DNA of 9,318 nt from Enterovirga sp. (GCA_028290385.1 JAQGJZ010000491.1:1-9318), one strand, 5' to 3'; positions 1-5,606 are shown, counted from the first letter of the stretch. Notes: generated from the sequence alone by a model not told the origin. Numbers and translations: made by a program.

Positions 1-16
1 GGGGGTGAAGTGTCCC

Positions 17-940
17 TTATGGGACCGGCGCCCGCGGCTTTCCGATCTCGGCCAAGGCGATCCCGGCCAGCACGAGTACCAGCGCAACCGCGTGATAGGG
101 CGCAAACGTCTCGCCCAGCAGAAGCACGGCCAAGCCCGCGGCAAAGACCGGAACGAGGTTCACGAAGAGCCCGGCCCGGCCGGGCCCGATCAGCTCGACA
201 CCGCGCATGTAGAAGAGCTGGCTGACCAGGGACGGCCCGATCGCCAGGAAGGCCAGGATCATCCAGCCCTTGGGGCCCGGCCAGCGGCTCGCGCCGGCCA
301 GCATCTCGAGCCAGACCAGCGGCAGCGTGCTGATGAAGGCCGCAACCGACAGGCCGGCGAAGAACGCGATCGCAGACAGCCGCGGGCGCCGCCGGAGCGC
401 AACCGTGTAGGCGCCATACATGAAGCAGGCGAGCAGCACCCAGAGGTCCCCGGGCCGGATCTGCAGGGACCGGAGCAGTTCCAGATCGCCGTGGCTCACC
501 GTGACGACCACCCCGAGCAGGGCGACCACGAGGCCCGCCACCTGGAGCAGCGTAAAGGGCGTGCGATAGGCGAAGAAGCTACCGGCCAGGACGAGAGCGG
601 GCATAGTCCCCTGGATCATGCCGATGTTCACCGCCGTGGTCGTGCTCGCGCCGAGATAGAGCGGCGCGTTGAAGCCCGTGAAGCCGACCGTCCCGAGCAC
701 CAGGATCAGCCGCCAGTGCCGGGCGAGCGCGTGGCGCTCGACCATGACCTGGTGCCGCGCCATGGCCGGGAGCAGGAGCAGCACAAAGCTCCAGCGCAGG
801 ATCGTCGCCAGCATGGGCGACACCTCCCCGACCAGCGCCCGGCCGGAGACAGCGTTGCCCGCCCAGAACAGTGCCGTGAGCGTGAGGAGGAGATACGGCC
901 TGGCGTAAAAACTCCGCCAGAGCCGCTGCAGCGATGGCAC
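17..940 (-). CDS. DMT-superfamily (EamA) permease
   Basis: A 307-residue, very hydrophobic protein with the ten-helix, two-repeat layout of EamA/RhaT-type drug/metabolite transporters. The first EamA half spans roughly residues 15-150 and the second roughly 163-296. Typical landmarks are the FWAGNAVSGRAL segment in helix 1, the short basic loops between helices, and the RAGLFVNLVPVFA and LLLGE segments near the end of the second half, as in other EamA proteins. It should sit in the inner membrane and move a small metabolite; the substrate cannot be read from sequence. The start is GTG, 9 bp after the dehydrogenase stop, with no clear Shine-Dalgarno, so expression probably depends on coupling to the upstream gene. 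The pairing with a tartrate/malate-type dehydrogenase suggests, as inference only, import or export of a related organic acid. The family call is secure, the substrate unknown. Confidence 0.9.
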   Translation of the reverse strand: MPSLQRLWRSFYARPYLLLTLTALFWAGNAVSGRALVGEVSPMLATILRWSFVLLLLPAMARHQVMVERHALARHWRLILVLGTVGFTGFNAPLYLGASTTTAVNIGMIQGTMPALVLAGSFFAYRTPFTLLQVAGLVVALLGVVVTVSHGDLELLRSLQIRPGDLWVLLACFMYGAYTVALRRRPRLSAIAFFAGLSVAAFISTLPLVWLEMLAGASRWPGPKGWMILAFLAIGPSLVSQLFYMRGVELIGPGRAGLFVNLVPVFAAGLAVLLLGETFAPYHAVALVLVLAGIALAEIGKPRAPVP

Positions 941-949
941 CGGGAAGGC

Positions 950-2029
950 TTAGCCGATCGCCTCGGCGACAGCCTTGCCGCATTCCGCCGTCCCGGCATT
1001 GCCGCCGAGATCACGCGTGCGCAGCGTCCGTTCCGCGAGCACGCGCTCGATCCCGGAGACGATCTCGGCGGCCGCCGCCGTTTCCCCGAGATGCTCGAGC
1101 ATCATGGCGCCGGACCAGATCTGACCAATCGGGTTGGCGACGCCCTGCCCCGCAATGTCGGGTGCCGACCCGTGCACGGGCTCGAACACGGACGGGTATT
1201 CGCGGGTCGGGTTGATGTTGCCGGACGGCGCGATGCCGATCGTGCCCGTGCAGGCCGGGCCGAGGTCGGAGAGAATGTCGCCGAACAGGTTGGAGGCGAC
1301 CACCACGTCGAACCGGTCCGGGTTCAGCACGAAATGCGCGCTGAGAATGTCGATGTGGTACTTGTCCCAGCGCACGTCCGGATAGCCGGCCGCCATCGCC
1401 TCCAGCCGCTCGTCCCAATACGGCATCGAGATGGAGATGCCGTTCGACTTGGTGGCGGCCGTGAGGTGCTTCTTCGGCCGCGATTTGGCGAGCTCGAAGG
1501 CGAATTTGAGCACGCGGTCGACGCCCGTGCGGGTGAAGACCGATTCCTGCACGACGAACTCACGGTCGGTGCCTGGGAAGGCGCGCCCGCCGATCGAGGA
1601 ATACTCGCCCTCCGTGTTCTCGCGCACGACCCAGAAATCGATGTCGCCCGGCTCGCGCCCGGCGAGCGGAGACTTCACGCCGGGCATCAGCCGGACAGGC
1701 CGAAGGTTAATGTACTGGTCGAAGTCGCGCCGGAACAGCAGCAGCGAGCCCCAGAGCGACACGTGGTCGGGGATCTTCTCCGGCCAGCCGACGGCGCCGA
1801 AGAAGATGGCGTCGTGCCGGCCGACCTGGTCCTTCCAGTCCTCCGGCATCATGCGGCCGTGCTTCGCGTAATAATCGTAGGAGGCGAAATCGAGCCAATC
1901 GAGCTGAAGATCGAAGCCGTGCCGGGCGGCGACCTTCTCCAGCGCGCGCACGCCCTCGGGCACGACCTCTTTGCCGATGCCGTCGCCCGGGATCACCGCG
2001 ATGCGATAGCTGCGCCTGCCCGTGTCCAT
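950..2029 (-). CDS. ttuC: Tartrate dehydrogenase / D-malate dehydrogenase (decarboxylating), isopropylmalate-dehydrogenase family
   Basis: A 359-residue beta-decarboxylating dehydrogenase, the usual length for TtuC/DmlA. The family oxidises D-malate, tartrate or 3-isopropylmalate-like hydroxyacids with NAD and Mg or Mn in the cytoplasm. The N-terminus has the IAVIPGDGIGKEV nucleotide-fold motif (residues 10-22). Substrate-site features are INLRPVR (107-113), the VVRENTEGEYSS block (134-145), Lys194 in TKSNG and the metal-ligand region SNLFGDILSDLG (246-257). The HGSAPDIAGQGVANP stretch (286-300) forms the NAD site. The WGSLLLFRRDFDQYINLRP region resembles TtuC/DmlA rather than LeuB, which has a different loop here. 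A strong GGAGGA Shine-Dalgarno 6 nt upstream fixes the ATG start. A permease gene follows after 9 bp. The choice between tartrate and D-malate as substrate is not decidable from sequence; dmlA would be an equally fair symbol. Confidence 0.9.
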   Translation of the reverse strand: MDTGRRSYRIAVIPGDGIGKEVVPEGVRALEKVAARHGFDLQLDWLDFASYDYYAKHGRMMPEDWKDQVGRHDAIFFGAVGWPEKIPDHVSLWGSLLLFRRDFDQYINLRPVRLMPGVKSPLAGREPGDIDFWVVRENTEGEYSSIGGRAFPGTDREFVVQESVFTRTGVDRVLKFAFELAKSRPKKHLTAATKSNGISISMPYWDERLEAMAAGYPDVRWDKYHIDILSAHFVLNPDRFDVVVASNLFGDILSDLGPACTGTIGIAPSGNINPTREYPSVFEPVHGSAPDIAGQGVANPIGQIWSGAMMLEHLGETAAAAEIVSGIERVLAERTLRTRDLGGNAGTAECGKAVAEAIG

Positions 2030-2035
2030 CCCGCT

Positions 2036-2041
2036 TCCTCC
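2036..2041 (-). promoter_or_regulatory. Strong Shine-Dalgarno of ttuC/dmlA
   Basis: GGAGGA on the minus strand, 6 nt before the ATG at 2029. It is one of the strongest ribosome binding sites in the window and supports this start codon. Confidence 0.75.
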
Positions 2042-2116
2042 CGGTCTCGGAGCCGCCGAGGCCCTCGCTGTGCCACCGCTTCTGCCATCGCGCCGCCGGG
2101 GTCAACTCGGTGCGCG

Positions 2117-2605
2117 TCAGATCATCTGGAACGCACCCGTTTCGCCGTAGCGCGCATAGGCATCGAGCGTCCGCTGCATGACCGGCAGGAGCGGCGGCAG
2201 ATCTCCCGGAAGGAACCAGCCGACCTCCAAGCTCTCGTCGTTGCTGCCGATCAGCTCGCCCGTGAAGCGCCGGGCCGCGTAGAGCAGCGTGAAGTAATGG
2301 CAGCGGTCGCCGTTCGGATAGGTCCAGACCTCATGCGCGGGATCGCACGCGAAGCCGAACGGCGTCGGGTCGAGAACCGCGATGCCGGTCTCCTCCAGGG
2401 TTTCGCGCACGATCGTCCCGTCCGCGCCCTCGCCCTCGTCCGGCACGCCGCCCGGCAGCCCCCACAGGCGGTAATCGGAGCGCAGTTGCAGCAGAATGGC
2501 GCCGTCCTCCCGCTCCACCACGATGCGCATACCCGGCACGAGCAGCAGCCGGTCGCCCACCTGCGCACGGAGCCGGCCGAGATAGGAGGTCGCGAAATCG
2601 CTCAT
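2117..2605 (-). CDS. NUDIX hydrolase
   Basis: A 162-residue cytosolic protein with a complete Nudix box: Gly53, Glu59, then RETLEETGI at residues 67-75, matching GX5EX7REUXEEXGU. Glu71 and Glu72 would bind the catalytic metal. The family hydrolyses nucleoside diphosphates linked to another moiety, acting in nucleotide clean-up or as a small-metabolite pyrophosphohydrolase. The strand before the box (VPGMRIVVEREDGAILLQLRS) and the YFTLLYAARRFTGEL core strands are typical. The ATG at 2605 is chosen because family members commonly start at this point (MSDF...). An in-frame TTG at 2635 would add ten residues, and neither start has a good Shine-Dalgarno. It is 87 bp upstream of the dehydrogenase on the same strand, so it may or may not share a transcript. 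The substrate is unknown. Confidence 0.88.
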   Translation of the reverse strand: MSDFATSYLGRLRAQVGDRLLLVPGMRIVVEREDGAILLQLRSDYRLWGLPGGVPDEGEGADGTIVRETLEETGIAVLDPTPFGFACDPAHEVWTYPNGDRCHYFTLLYAARRFTGELIGSNDESLEVGWFLPGDLPPLLPVMQRTLDAYARYGETGAFQMI

Positions 2606-2660
2606 CGGCGTTTGGAGGCCGTTTTCCGCCGGCAACGGGCTTGCCGATGCGACGCGGATC

Positions 2661-2689
2661 TTGTGTTCCGGAAGCGGGAGCGATACATC
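2661..2689 (+). promoter_or_regulatory. Possible tRNA-His promoter
   Basis: TTGTGT (2661-2666) and TACATC (2684-2689) are separated by 17 bp and lie 28 bp before the mature tRNA 5' end. The match to a sigma-70 consensus is only partial. The -10-like element falls inside an inverted repeat (2677-2694). Confidence 0.3.
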
Positions 2690-2694
2690 GCTCC
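2677..2694. repeat. 18-bp inverted repeat between NUDIX gene and tRNA-His
   Basis: GGAGCGAT-AC-ATCGCTCC has two perfect 8-nt arms with a 2-nt centre. It lies in the divergent space between the NUDIX gene and tRNA-His and overlaps the only promoter-like -10 seen for the tRNA. Such a compact dyad is typical of a dimeric repressor site, but it could also be a chance RNA hairpin (7 bp with a TACA loop). Confidence 0.5.
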
Positions 2695-2716
2695 GGCGTT
2701 CGCGAAAAGCGCCCGT

Positions 2717-2793
2717 GCCGCCATAGCTCAGTTGGTTAGAGCGCTAGATTGTGGATCTAGAGGTCCCCCGTTCGAGCCGGGGTGGCGGTACCA
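2717..2793 (+). tRNA. tRNA-His (GTG anticodon), CCA encoded
   Basis: A full cloverleaf can be drawn. The acceptor is 2717-2723 with 2783-2789 (first pair G-U). The D-stem GCTC/GAGC is at 2726-2729 and 2739-2742. The anticodon stem CTAGA/TCTAG (2744-2748 and 2756-2760) encloses loop TTGTGGA with anticodon GTG at 2751-2753. The T-stem CCCCG/CGGGG surrounds TTCGAGC. The discriminator base is A73 (2790), followed by encoded CCA (2791-2793). The base before G1 is T, so no G-1 is encoded. Most bacterial tRNA-His genes encode G-1 opposite C73; the missing G-1 with A73 is a known alphaproteobacterial exception linked to a divergent HisRS. Confidence 0.97.
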
Positions 2794-2833
2794 TCGAAAT
2801 CTCCCCATCGATCTGACGAGTTCCGGCCCCGCG

Positions 2834-2851
2834 TCGGCATGATCATGCCGA
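2834..2851. repeat. Perfect 18-bp palindrome over the SRAP stop codon
   Basis: TCGGCATGATCATGCCGA is identical to its reverse complement and contains the TGA stop (2843-2845) of the SRAP gene. It can fold on either transcript as a 7-bp stem with a GATC loop. It lies between the converging tRNA-His and SRAP genes, where a bidirectional 3'-end structure would be expected, but neither side has a T-tract. The inner arms CGGCATG/CATGCCG recur at 4518-4538. Confidence 0.6.
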
Positions 2852-3592
2852 GTTCGCCGGCCGTAGCGCCGCCGCCGGGTCGTTCGCATCCTCCACCTCG
2901 CCCTGTTCCTCCGGCCAACCCGGCTCCGGCACGGGCTCGAGCAGCTCGCGGCCGTCGTTCTTCGGCGAGTTCACGTCGCGCGAGACCGGCCACATCCGCA
3001 TCGCCTCCGCCGGAAACGGCCTGATCAGGTCGCGCGGATCGGGGTCGGTCAGCCAGCGATCCCGATCCTGCGGCGCGATGATCACCGGCATGCGGTCGTG
3101 CAGCTTGCCGACGAGGCTGTTCGCGTCCGTGGTGACGATCGTGAAGGTGCGCTGCCAGGCGCCGGTGTCCGGGTCCTTCCAGTTCTCCCACAGCCCAGCC
3201 AGCGTGAAAGGCTCGCCGTCGGCGAGGCCGATCGCGTAGGGCTGCTTGGCTGCCCCGATCTTGCGCCACTCGTAGAAGCCGTCGACCGGCACGAGACACC
3301 GGCGCTTGGCATAGGCGCCCTTGAACGCCGCTGTGCTCGCGACCGTCTCGCCGCGCGCGTTGATGGTCTTCCAGGCGATCTTCCGATCCTTGGCCCAGGA
3401 CGGGATCAAGCCCCAGCGCAGCAGGTCCAGGCTGCGCTCGCCCGTTCGGGGATCCACCCGGCCGACCAGGAAATCCTGGCTGGGAGCGCCGTTGTAATGC
3501 GGCGGCGCATTGGGCAGCGGGCGCTCGGGCGCCGAGCCGACGGCTCGCGTGTAGAGAGTTGGGTCTGCCGCCTGGATCACGCGTCCGCACAT
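2843..3592 (-). CDS. SRAP-family DNA-protein crosslink sensor / SOS response-associated peptidase (YedK/HMCES-like)
   Basis: A 249-residue SRAP-domain protein. Members of the family form a thiazolidine crosslink between the N-terminal cysteine and abasic sites in single-stranded DNA, shielding the genome during replication. All active-site residues are visible: Cys2, exposed after Met removal (MCGR); Asn78 in INARGET; Glu108 in DGFYEW; and His165 in LHDRMPVI. The RWGLIPSWAKD segment (59-69) is also characteristic. The C-terminal 30 or so residues are acidic and Pro/Ala-rich and look like a disordered tail beyond the domain. The ATG start is fixed by the need for Cys2. It stands alone on the minus strand. 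I looked for an alphaproteobacterial LexA box (GTTC-N7-GTTC) upstream and did not find one. Its stop codon is inside a perfect palindrome. Confidence 0.95.
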   Translation of the reverse strand: MCGRVIQAADPTLYTRAVGSAPERPLPNAPPHYNGAPSQDFLVGRVDPRTGERSLDLLRWGLIPSWAKDRKIAWKTINARGETVASTAAFKGAYAKRRCLVPVDGFYEWRKIGAAKQPYAIGLADGEPFTLAGLWENWKDPDTGAWQRTFTIVTTDANSLVGKLHDRMPVIIAPQDRDRWLTDPDPRDLIRPFPAEAMRMWPVSRDVNSPKNDGRELLEPVPEPGWPEEQGEVEDANDPAAALRPANSA

Positions 3593-3779
3593 CGGGGGCG
3601 AGCTTAGCCGCTCGTGGCAGCCTGTCGAGCGGGCCGCGTGACGCGCGCCCGAGTGTCCGACCGAAAATGGATTTCCGCGATCTTGGCGCGATCCCTAGAT
3701 GCTCGGCCAGTTGGCGCACGTTCCGTCGGATAATCGGACCGAAAAACGCTTGACCACGACACGAAACACCCGGGTCTCT

Positions 3780-3791
3780 GAAAATATTTTC
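3780..3791. repeat. AT-rich perfect palindrome upstream of cold-shock gene
   Basis: GAAAATATTTTC is a perfect 12-bp palindrome in otherwise GC-rich DNA, 186 bp before the cold-shock ATG. It may be a protein-binding or promoter-associated site; no specific regulator is recognised. Confidence 0.4.
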
Positions 3792-3921
3792 CGGCGACGT
3801 TGTAATTCTTAGTCCGACCATGTACGTATAACCATCGACTTTGGCCGGACAATCGGGCCGTCGCTCCTGGCATCGCCGAGCGCACGTTCAGAATTTTTCT
3901 CCAATTATCGACAGCGGAGAC

Positions 3922-3943
3922 GGGTCCCGCATCTCGCGGACCC
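3922..3943 (+). promoter_or_regulatory. Hairpin in the cold-shock mRNA leader
   Basis: GGGTCCCGC (3922-3930) pairs with GCGGACCC (3936-3943) around an ATCTC loop, giving an 8-bp stem with one bulged C. It ends 33 nt before the start codon, and no T-run follows, so it is not a terminator. A structured 5' leader controlling translation would fit, but this is only inferred. Confidence 0.4.
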
Positions 3944-3964
3944 CGCTTACGTGCAAGCTCTGTC

Positions 3965-3968
3965 AGGA
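3965..3968 (+). promoter_or_regulatory. Shine-Dalgarno of cold-shock gene
   Basis: AGGA 8 nt before the ATG at 3977. It supports the start giving the 69-residue protein. Confidence 0.65.
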
Positions 3969-3976
3969 ACTCTACT

Positions 3977-4186
3977 ATGACGACCGGAACCGTAAAATTC
4001 TACAACGAGATGAAGGGCTTCGGCTTCATCGCTCCTGAAGATGGCAGCAAGGACGTGTTCGTCCACGCGACCGCTCTTGAGCGTGCCGGCATGCGCAATC
4101 TCGTGGAAGGCCAGAAGGTCTCCTTCGAGACCGAAGCCGATCGGCGCAGCGGCAAGGTTGCCGTCAGCACCATCCAGGCCGCGTAA
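3977..4186 (+). CDS. Cold-shock protein (CspA family)
   Basis: A 69-residue single cold-shock domain, the normal size for CspA-type RNA chaperones that melt mRNA structure in the cytoplasm. RNP1 is KGFGFI (residues 13-18) and RNP2 is VFVHATAL (27-34). The aromatic pair that is Trp-Phe in E. coli CspA is Phe8-Tyr9 here (GTVKFYN), so stacking residues are kept without Trp. A good Shine-Dalgarno precedes the ATG and a strong intrinsic terminator follows, so it is most likely transcribed alone from the leader region described above. Whether it is cold-induced or constitutive cannot be read from sequence; alphaproteobacteria usually carry several such genes, so no number is assigned. Confidence 0.97.
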   Translation: MTTGTVKFYNEMKGFGFIAPEDGSKDVFVHATALERAGMRNLVEGQKVSFETEADRRSGKVAVSTIQAA

Positions 4187-4227
4187 GGGGCCAGGCGCCG
4201 GAGCAACATCCCGCGCCGACCTCGTCG

Positions 4228-4262
4228 AAGCCGCTCCCTCAAGGAGCGGCTTTTTTGTTTTT
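4228..4262 (+). terminator. Rho-independent terminator of the cold-shock gene
   Basis: A perfect 10-bp stem AAGCCGCTCC (4228-4237) / GGAGCGGCTT (4243-4252) with loop CTCAA runs directly into a T-rich tract (4251-4262, interrupted by a single G). It lies 42 bp after the cold-shock stop codon and separates it from the next small gene. Confidence 0.95.
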
Positions 4263-4290
4263 AGGCCCTTCGGAGCCGCAGGAGAGCGCC

Positions 4291-4509
4291 ATGACGCACA
4301 AGTTCCAGCTCAACCAGCTCGTCCGTCTCGCGCACACGCGTTTCGGGGACCGTCAGGGTGGCACGTCCGGCCTGTTCCAGGTGACCCGACTCATGCCGGC
4401 CGACGAGACCGGCGAGTTCTCCTATCGGATCAAGACGGCTGGACCGGCCTCGAGCGCCGAACGCGCCGTGCGCGAAAGCGAGATCACGTTCGGCAGATCC
4501 GACCGCTGA
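4291..4509 (+). CDS. Small conserved-looking protein of unknown function (72 aa)
   Basis: A 72-residue soluble protein beginning MTHKFQLNQLVRLAHTRFG. The ATG at 4291 has a good AGGAG Shine-Dalgarno (4280-4284) with 6-nt spacing, which is better than the upstream in-frame start inside the terminator T-tract. The sequence reads as a compact beta-rich domain: FQLNQLVRL, GLFQVTRLMPADETGEFSYRIKTAG, then ERAVRESEITF. It resembles small uncharacterised proteins that I associate with Hyphomicrobiales; the pattern of a 'V.RL' strand, 'YRIK' strand and 'ERAV.E.EI' end suggests a small SH3-like barrel, as inference. There is no signal peptide or membrane segment. It lies 29 bp after the cold-shock terminator, so it needs its own promoter or read-through. 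Confidence 0.8.
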   Translation: MTHKFQLNQLVRLAHTRFGDRQGGTSGLFQVTRLMPADETGEFSYRIKTAGPASSAERAVRESEITFGRSDR

Positions 4510-4517
4510 GGTTCTTC

Positions 4518-4538
4518 CGGCATGGCGGCCCCATGCCG
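4518..4538. repeat. Inverted repeat between converging genes (first of two)
   Basis: CGGCATGG-CGGCC-CCATGCCG forms an 8-bp perfect stem with a 5-nt loop, 8 bp after the stop of the 72-residue protein. No T-tract follows on either strand. It shares the CGGCATG/CATGCCG arms with the palindrome at 2834-2851. Confidence 0.55.
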
Positions 4539-4540
4539 AC

Positions 4541-4580
4541 CGTCAGCCCTGGCTCGCGGCAGTTTTGAGCCCGGCTGACG
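4541..4580. repeat. Long interrupted inverted repeat between converging genes (second of two)
   Basis: CGTCAGCC (4541-4548) pairs with GGCTGACG (4573-4580). Inside it GGCTC (4551-4555) pairs with GAGCC (4567-4571) around an 11-nt loop. The result is 13 bp broken by a small internal loop. It sits between convergent genes and is a candidate bidirectional transcript end, although it lacks a classical T-run. Confidence 0.55.
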
Positions 4581-4623
4581 CAGGGCCGAAAGTTAGAGGC
4601 CCCGCCCCGCTCCGCGGCCGATC

Positions 4624-5484
4624 TCAGCTGCGGAACGCCAAGGCCATGTACCATTGGTCCAGCAGGCGGAGCACCGGCGCTTCCACCGTGCTGTCCAGCA
4701 CGCGAACGCCCTCGAGCACGGCATCCTGGTCACGCGGATCGCCCTTGAAATCGAGCGGCTCCAGGTAGCGCGACACCAGGTGAGCTCCTGCGAGGCGCTC
4801 GCAGTAGAACGGCAGGATCAACGCGTCCGTCGTAAGCGCCAGCCGCACCGCCTTCCCGATGTTGCCGTCGGTCCGCAGAGGGCGACCCAGCGACGGCCCG
4901 CGCACCTGCCCGCCAGCATTCTCGTCCGCCGCCACCATGAAGATACCGCCGGGCTCCCGCAGCTTCGCGAGCCCCTGGCGCCACACGGTCCTGGAATGGA
5001 CCAGCAGATCGGCCGGCACCTTGCTCCTGACGCGCTCGGCGATGGCTGCGCGGGCACCGCTCGCCGGCGGCGCAACGATGACCGCGACCCGCCCCGGCGC
5101 CCGGAACCCGAGCTGCATCTCGGCCAGCTCCCAGTTCCCGAGATGCAGAAACACCGCGATCACCGGCCGGCCCGAATTCAGCGCGCCCGTGAGGTGCTCC
5201 TCCCCGTCGATCGCCACCCGCCCGGCCCTGAGCATGCGGTGGCTCACGGCGAATTCGGCGAAGGTGCGCCCGACATTCGCCCAAAGCCGGTCGACGGCCC
5301 GGTGGCCGCTCAGCGGGTCGAGGCGCGTCAGCAGCTTGGACGCCCGGTCGTGACTGACCGGGTTCGCCAGCTTTCCGAGCCGGGGAGCCAATCGTGCCCC
5401 TAGGGATGAACAGGTATCGATGGGGAGCCCACGCATCGCCAGATGGAGGGCCCAGTCCCGCAAATCGGGAAGGAATGAACTCAC
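4624..5484 (-). CDS. LpxL/HtrB-like lysophospholipid acyltransferase (late lipid A acyltransferase family)
   Basis: A 286-residue protein of the LpxL/HtrB-type acyltransferase family, which moves an acyl chain from ACP to lipid A or a related lipid at the inner membrane. The catalytic HX4E motif is His114-Glu119 in VFLHLGNWELAE. Other family blocks are ADENAGGQVRGPSLGRPL (186-202) and the C-terminal LDQWYMALAF (275-284), matching the usual P-E-Q-W-like end. It lacks the clear N-terminal membrane helix of most LpxL proteins and is a little short. The start is GTG with only a weak GGGGCG upstream; ATG at residue 17 is an alternative. It is divergent from the AcpXL operon, which suggests that it handles the very-long-chain product as LpxXL does in Rhizobium, but this is inference. 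Another lipid A or membrane-lipid acyltransferase is possible. Confidence 0.85.
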   Translation of the reverse strand: MSSFLPDLRDWALHLAMRGLPIDTCSSLGARLAPRLGKLANPVSHDRASKLLTRLDPLSGHRAVDRLWANVGRTFAEFAVSHRMLRAGRVAIDGEEHLTGALNSGRPVIAVFLHLGNWELAEMQLGFRAPGRVAVIVAPPASGARAAIAERVRSKVPADLLVHSRTVWRQGLAKLREPGGIFMVAADENAGGQVRGPSLGRPLRTDGNIGKAVRLALTTDALILPFYCERLAGAHLVSRYLEPLDFKGDPRDQDAVLEGVRVLDSTVEAPVLRLLDQWYMALAFRS

Positions 5485-5606
5485 CGCGCCCCGGTACAGC
5501 GGCGACCCGGCGACGCCAAGAGGCGACGCGCCCGGTGAGCCGCACCGGCGCCCGGCCGCCGCGCCGTCTTGCTGGAGGCGGCCCGCTCCTTTAAGCGGCG
5601 CATTGT

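Larger units (their letters stand above)
3593..3976 (+). promoter_or_regulatory. 384-bp intergenic region: SRAP upstream region and cold-shock gene leader
   Basis: No convincing gene is present. The left half belongs to the SRAP upstream region and holds a 9-nt direct repeat GACCGAAAA (3659-3667 and 3737-3745). In the middle is an AT-rich island (about 3777-3835) with the perfect palindrome GAAAATATTTTC (3780-3791) and a TATAAC at 3827-3832 that could be a -10 but lacks a well-spaced -35. The right part would be the 5' leader of the cold-shock mRNA and includes a hairpin at 3922-3943. Long structured leaders are known for cold-shock mRNAs (E. coli cspA); a regulatory role here is inference. 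Confidence 0.5.

Noticed and set aside
12..25. GTCCC-TTAT-GGGAC hairpin over the permease stop codon, considered as a terminator.
   Set aside because: It has only five base pairs and no T-tract, and the downstream sequence is cut off by the window edge.
5..2842. A 945-codon open frame on the plus strand covering the whole left part, including the tRNA.
   Set aside because: It is antisense to three genes with clear family motifs and runs through the tRNA. Its product is Arg/Asp/His-rich low-complexity sequence typical of GC-rich shadow frames.
3667..3753. A possible 28-codon ORF (ATG at 3667) in the region upstream of the cold-shock gene.
   Set aside because: It has no Shine-Dalgarno, no recognisable sequence and lies in a likely regulatory region.
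3750..3778. TTGACC considered as the -35 of the cold-shock promoter.
   Set aside because: No -10-like hexamer is found at 16-18 bp (GC-rich GGTCTC there).
2757..3821. Long minus-strand frame overlapping the SRAP gene.
   Set aside because: The SRAP frame has all its catalytic residues and a proper Met-Cys start; the other frame is a compositional shadow.
3886..3900. A GTTC with a near-match (TTCT) 11 nt later, considered as an SOS (LexA) box for the SRAP gene.
   Set aside because: The second half-site does not match GTTC, and the site is about 300 bp from the SRAP start.
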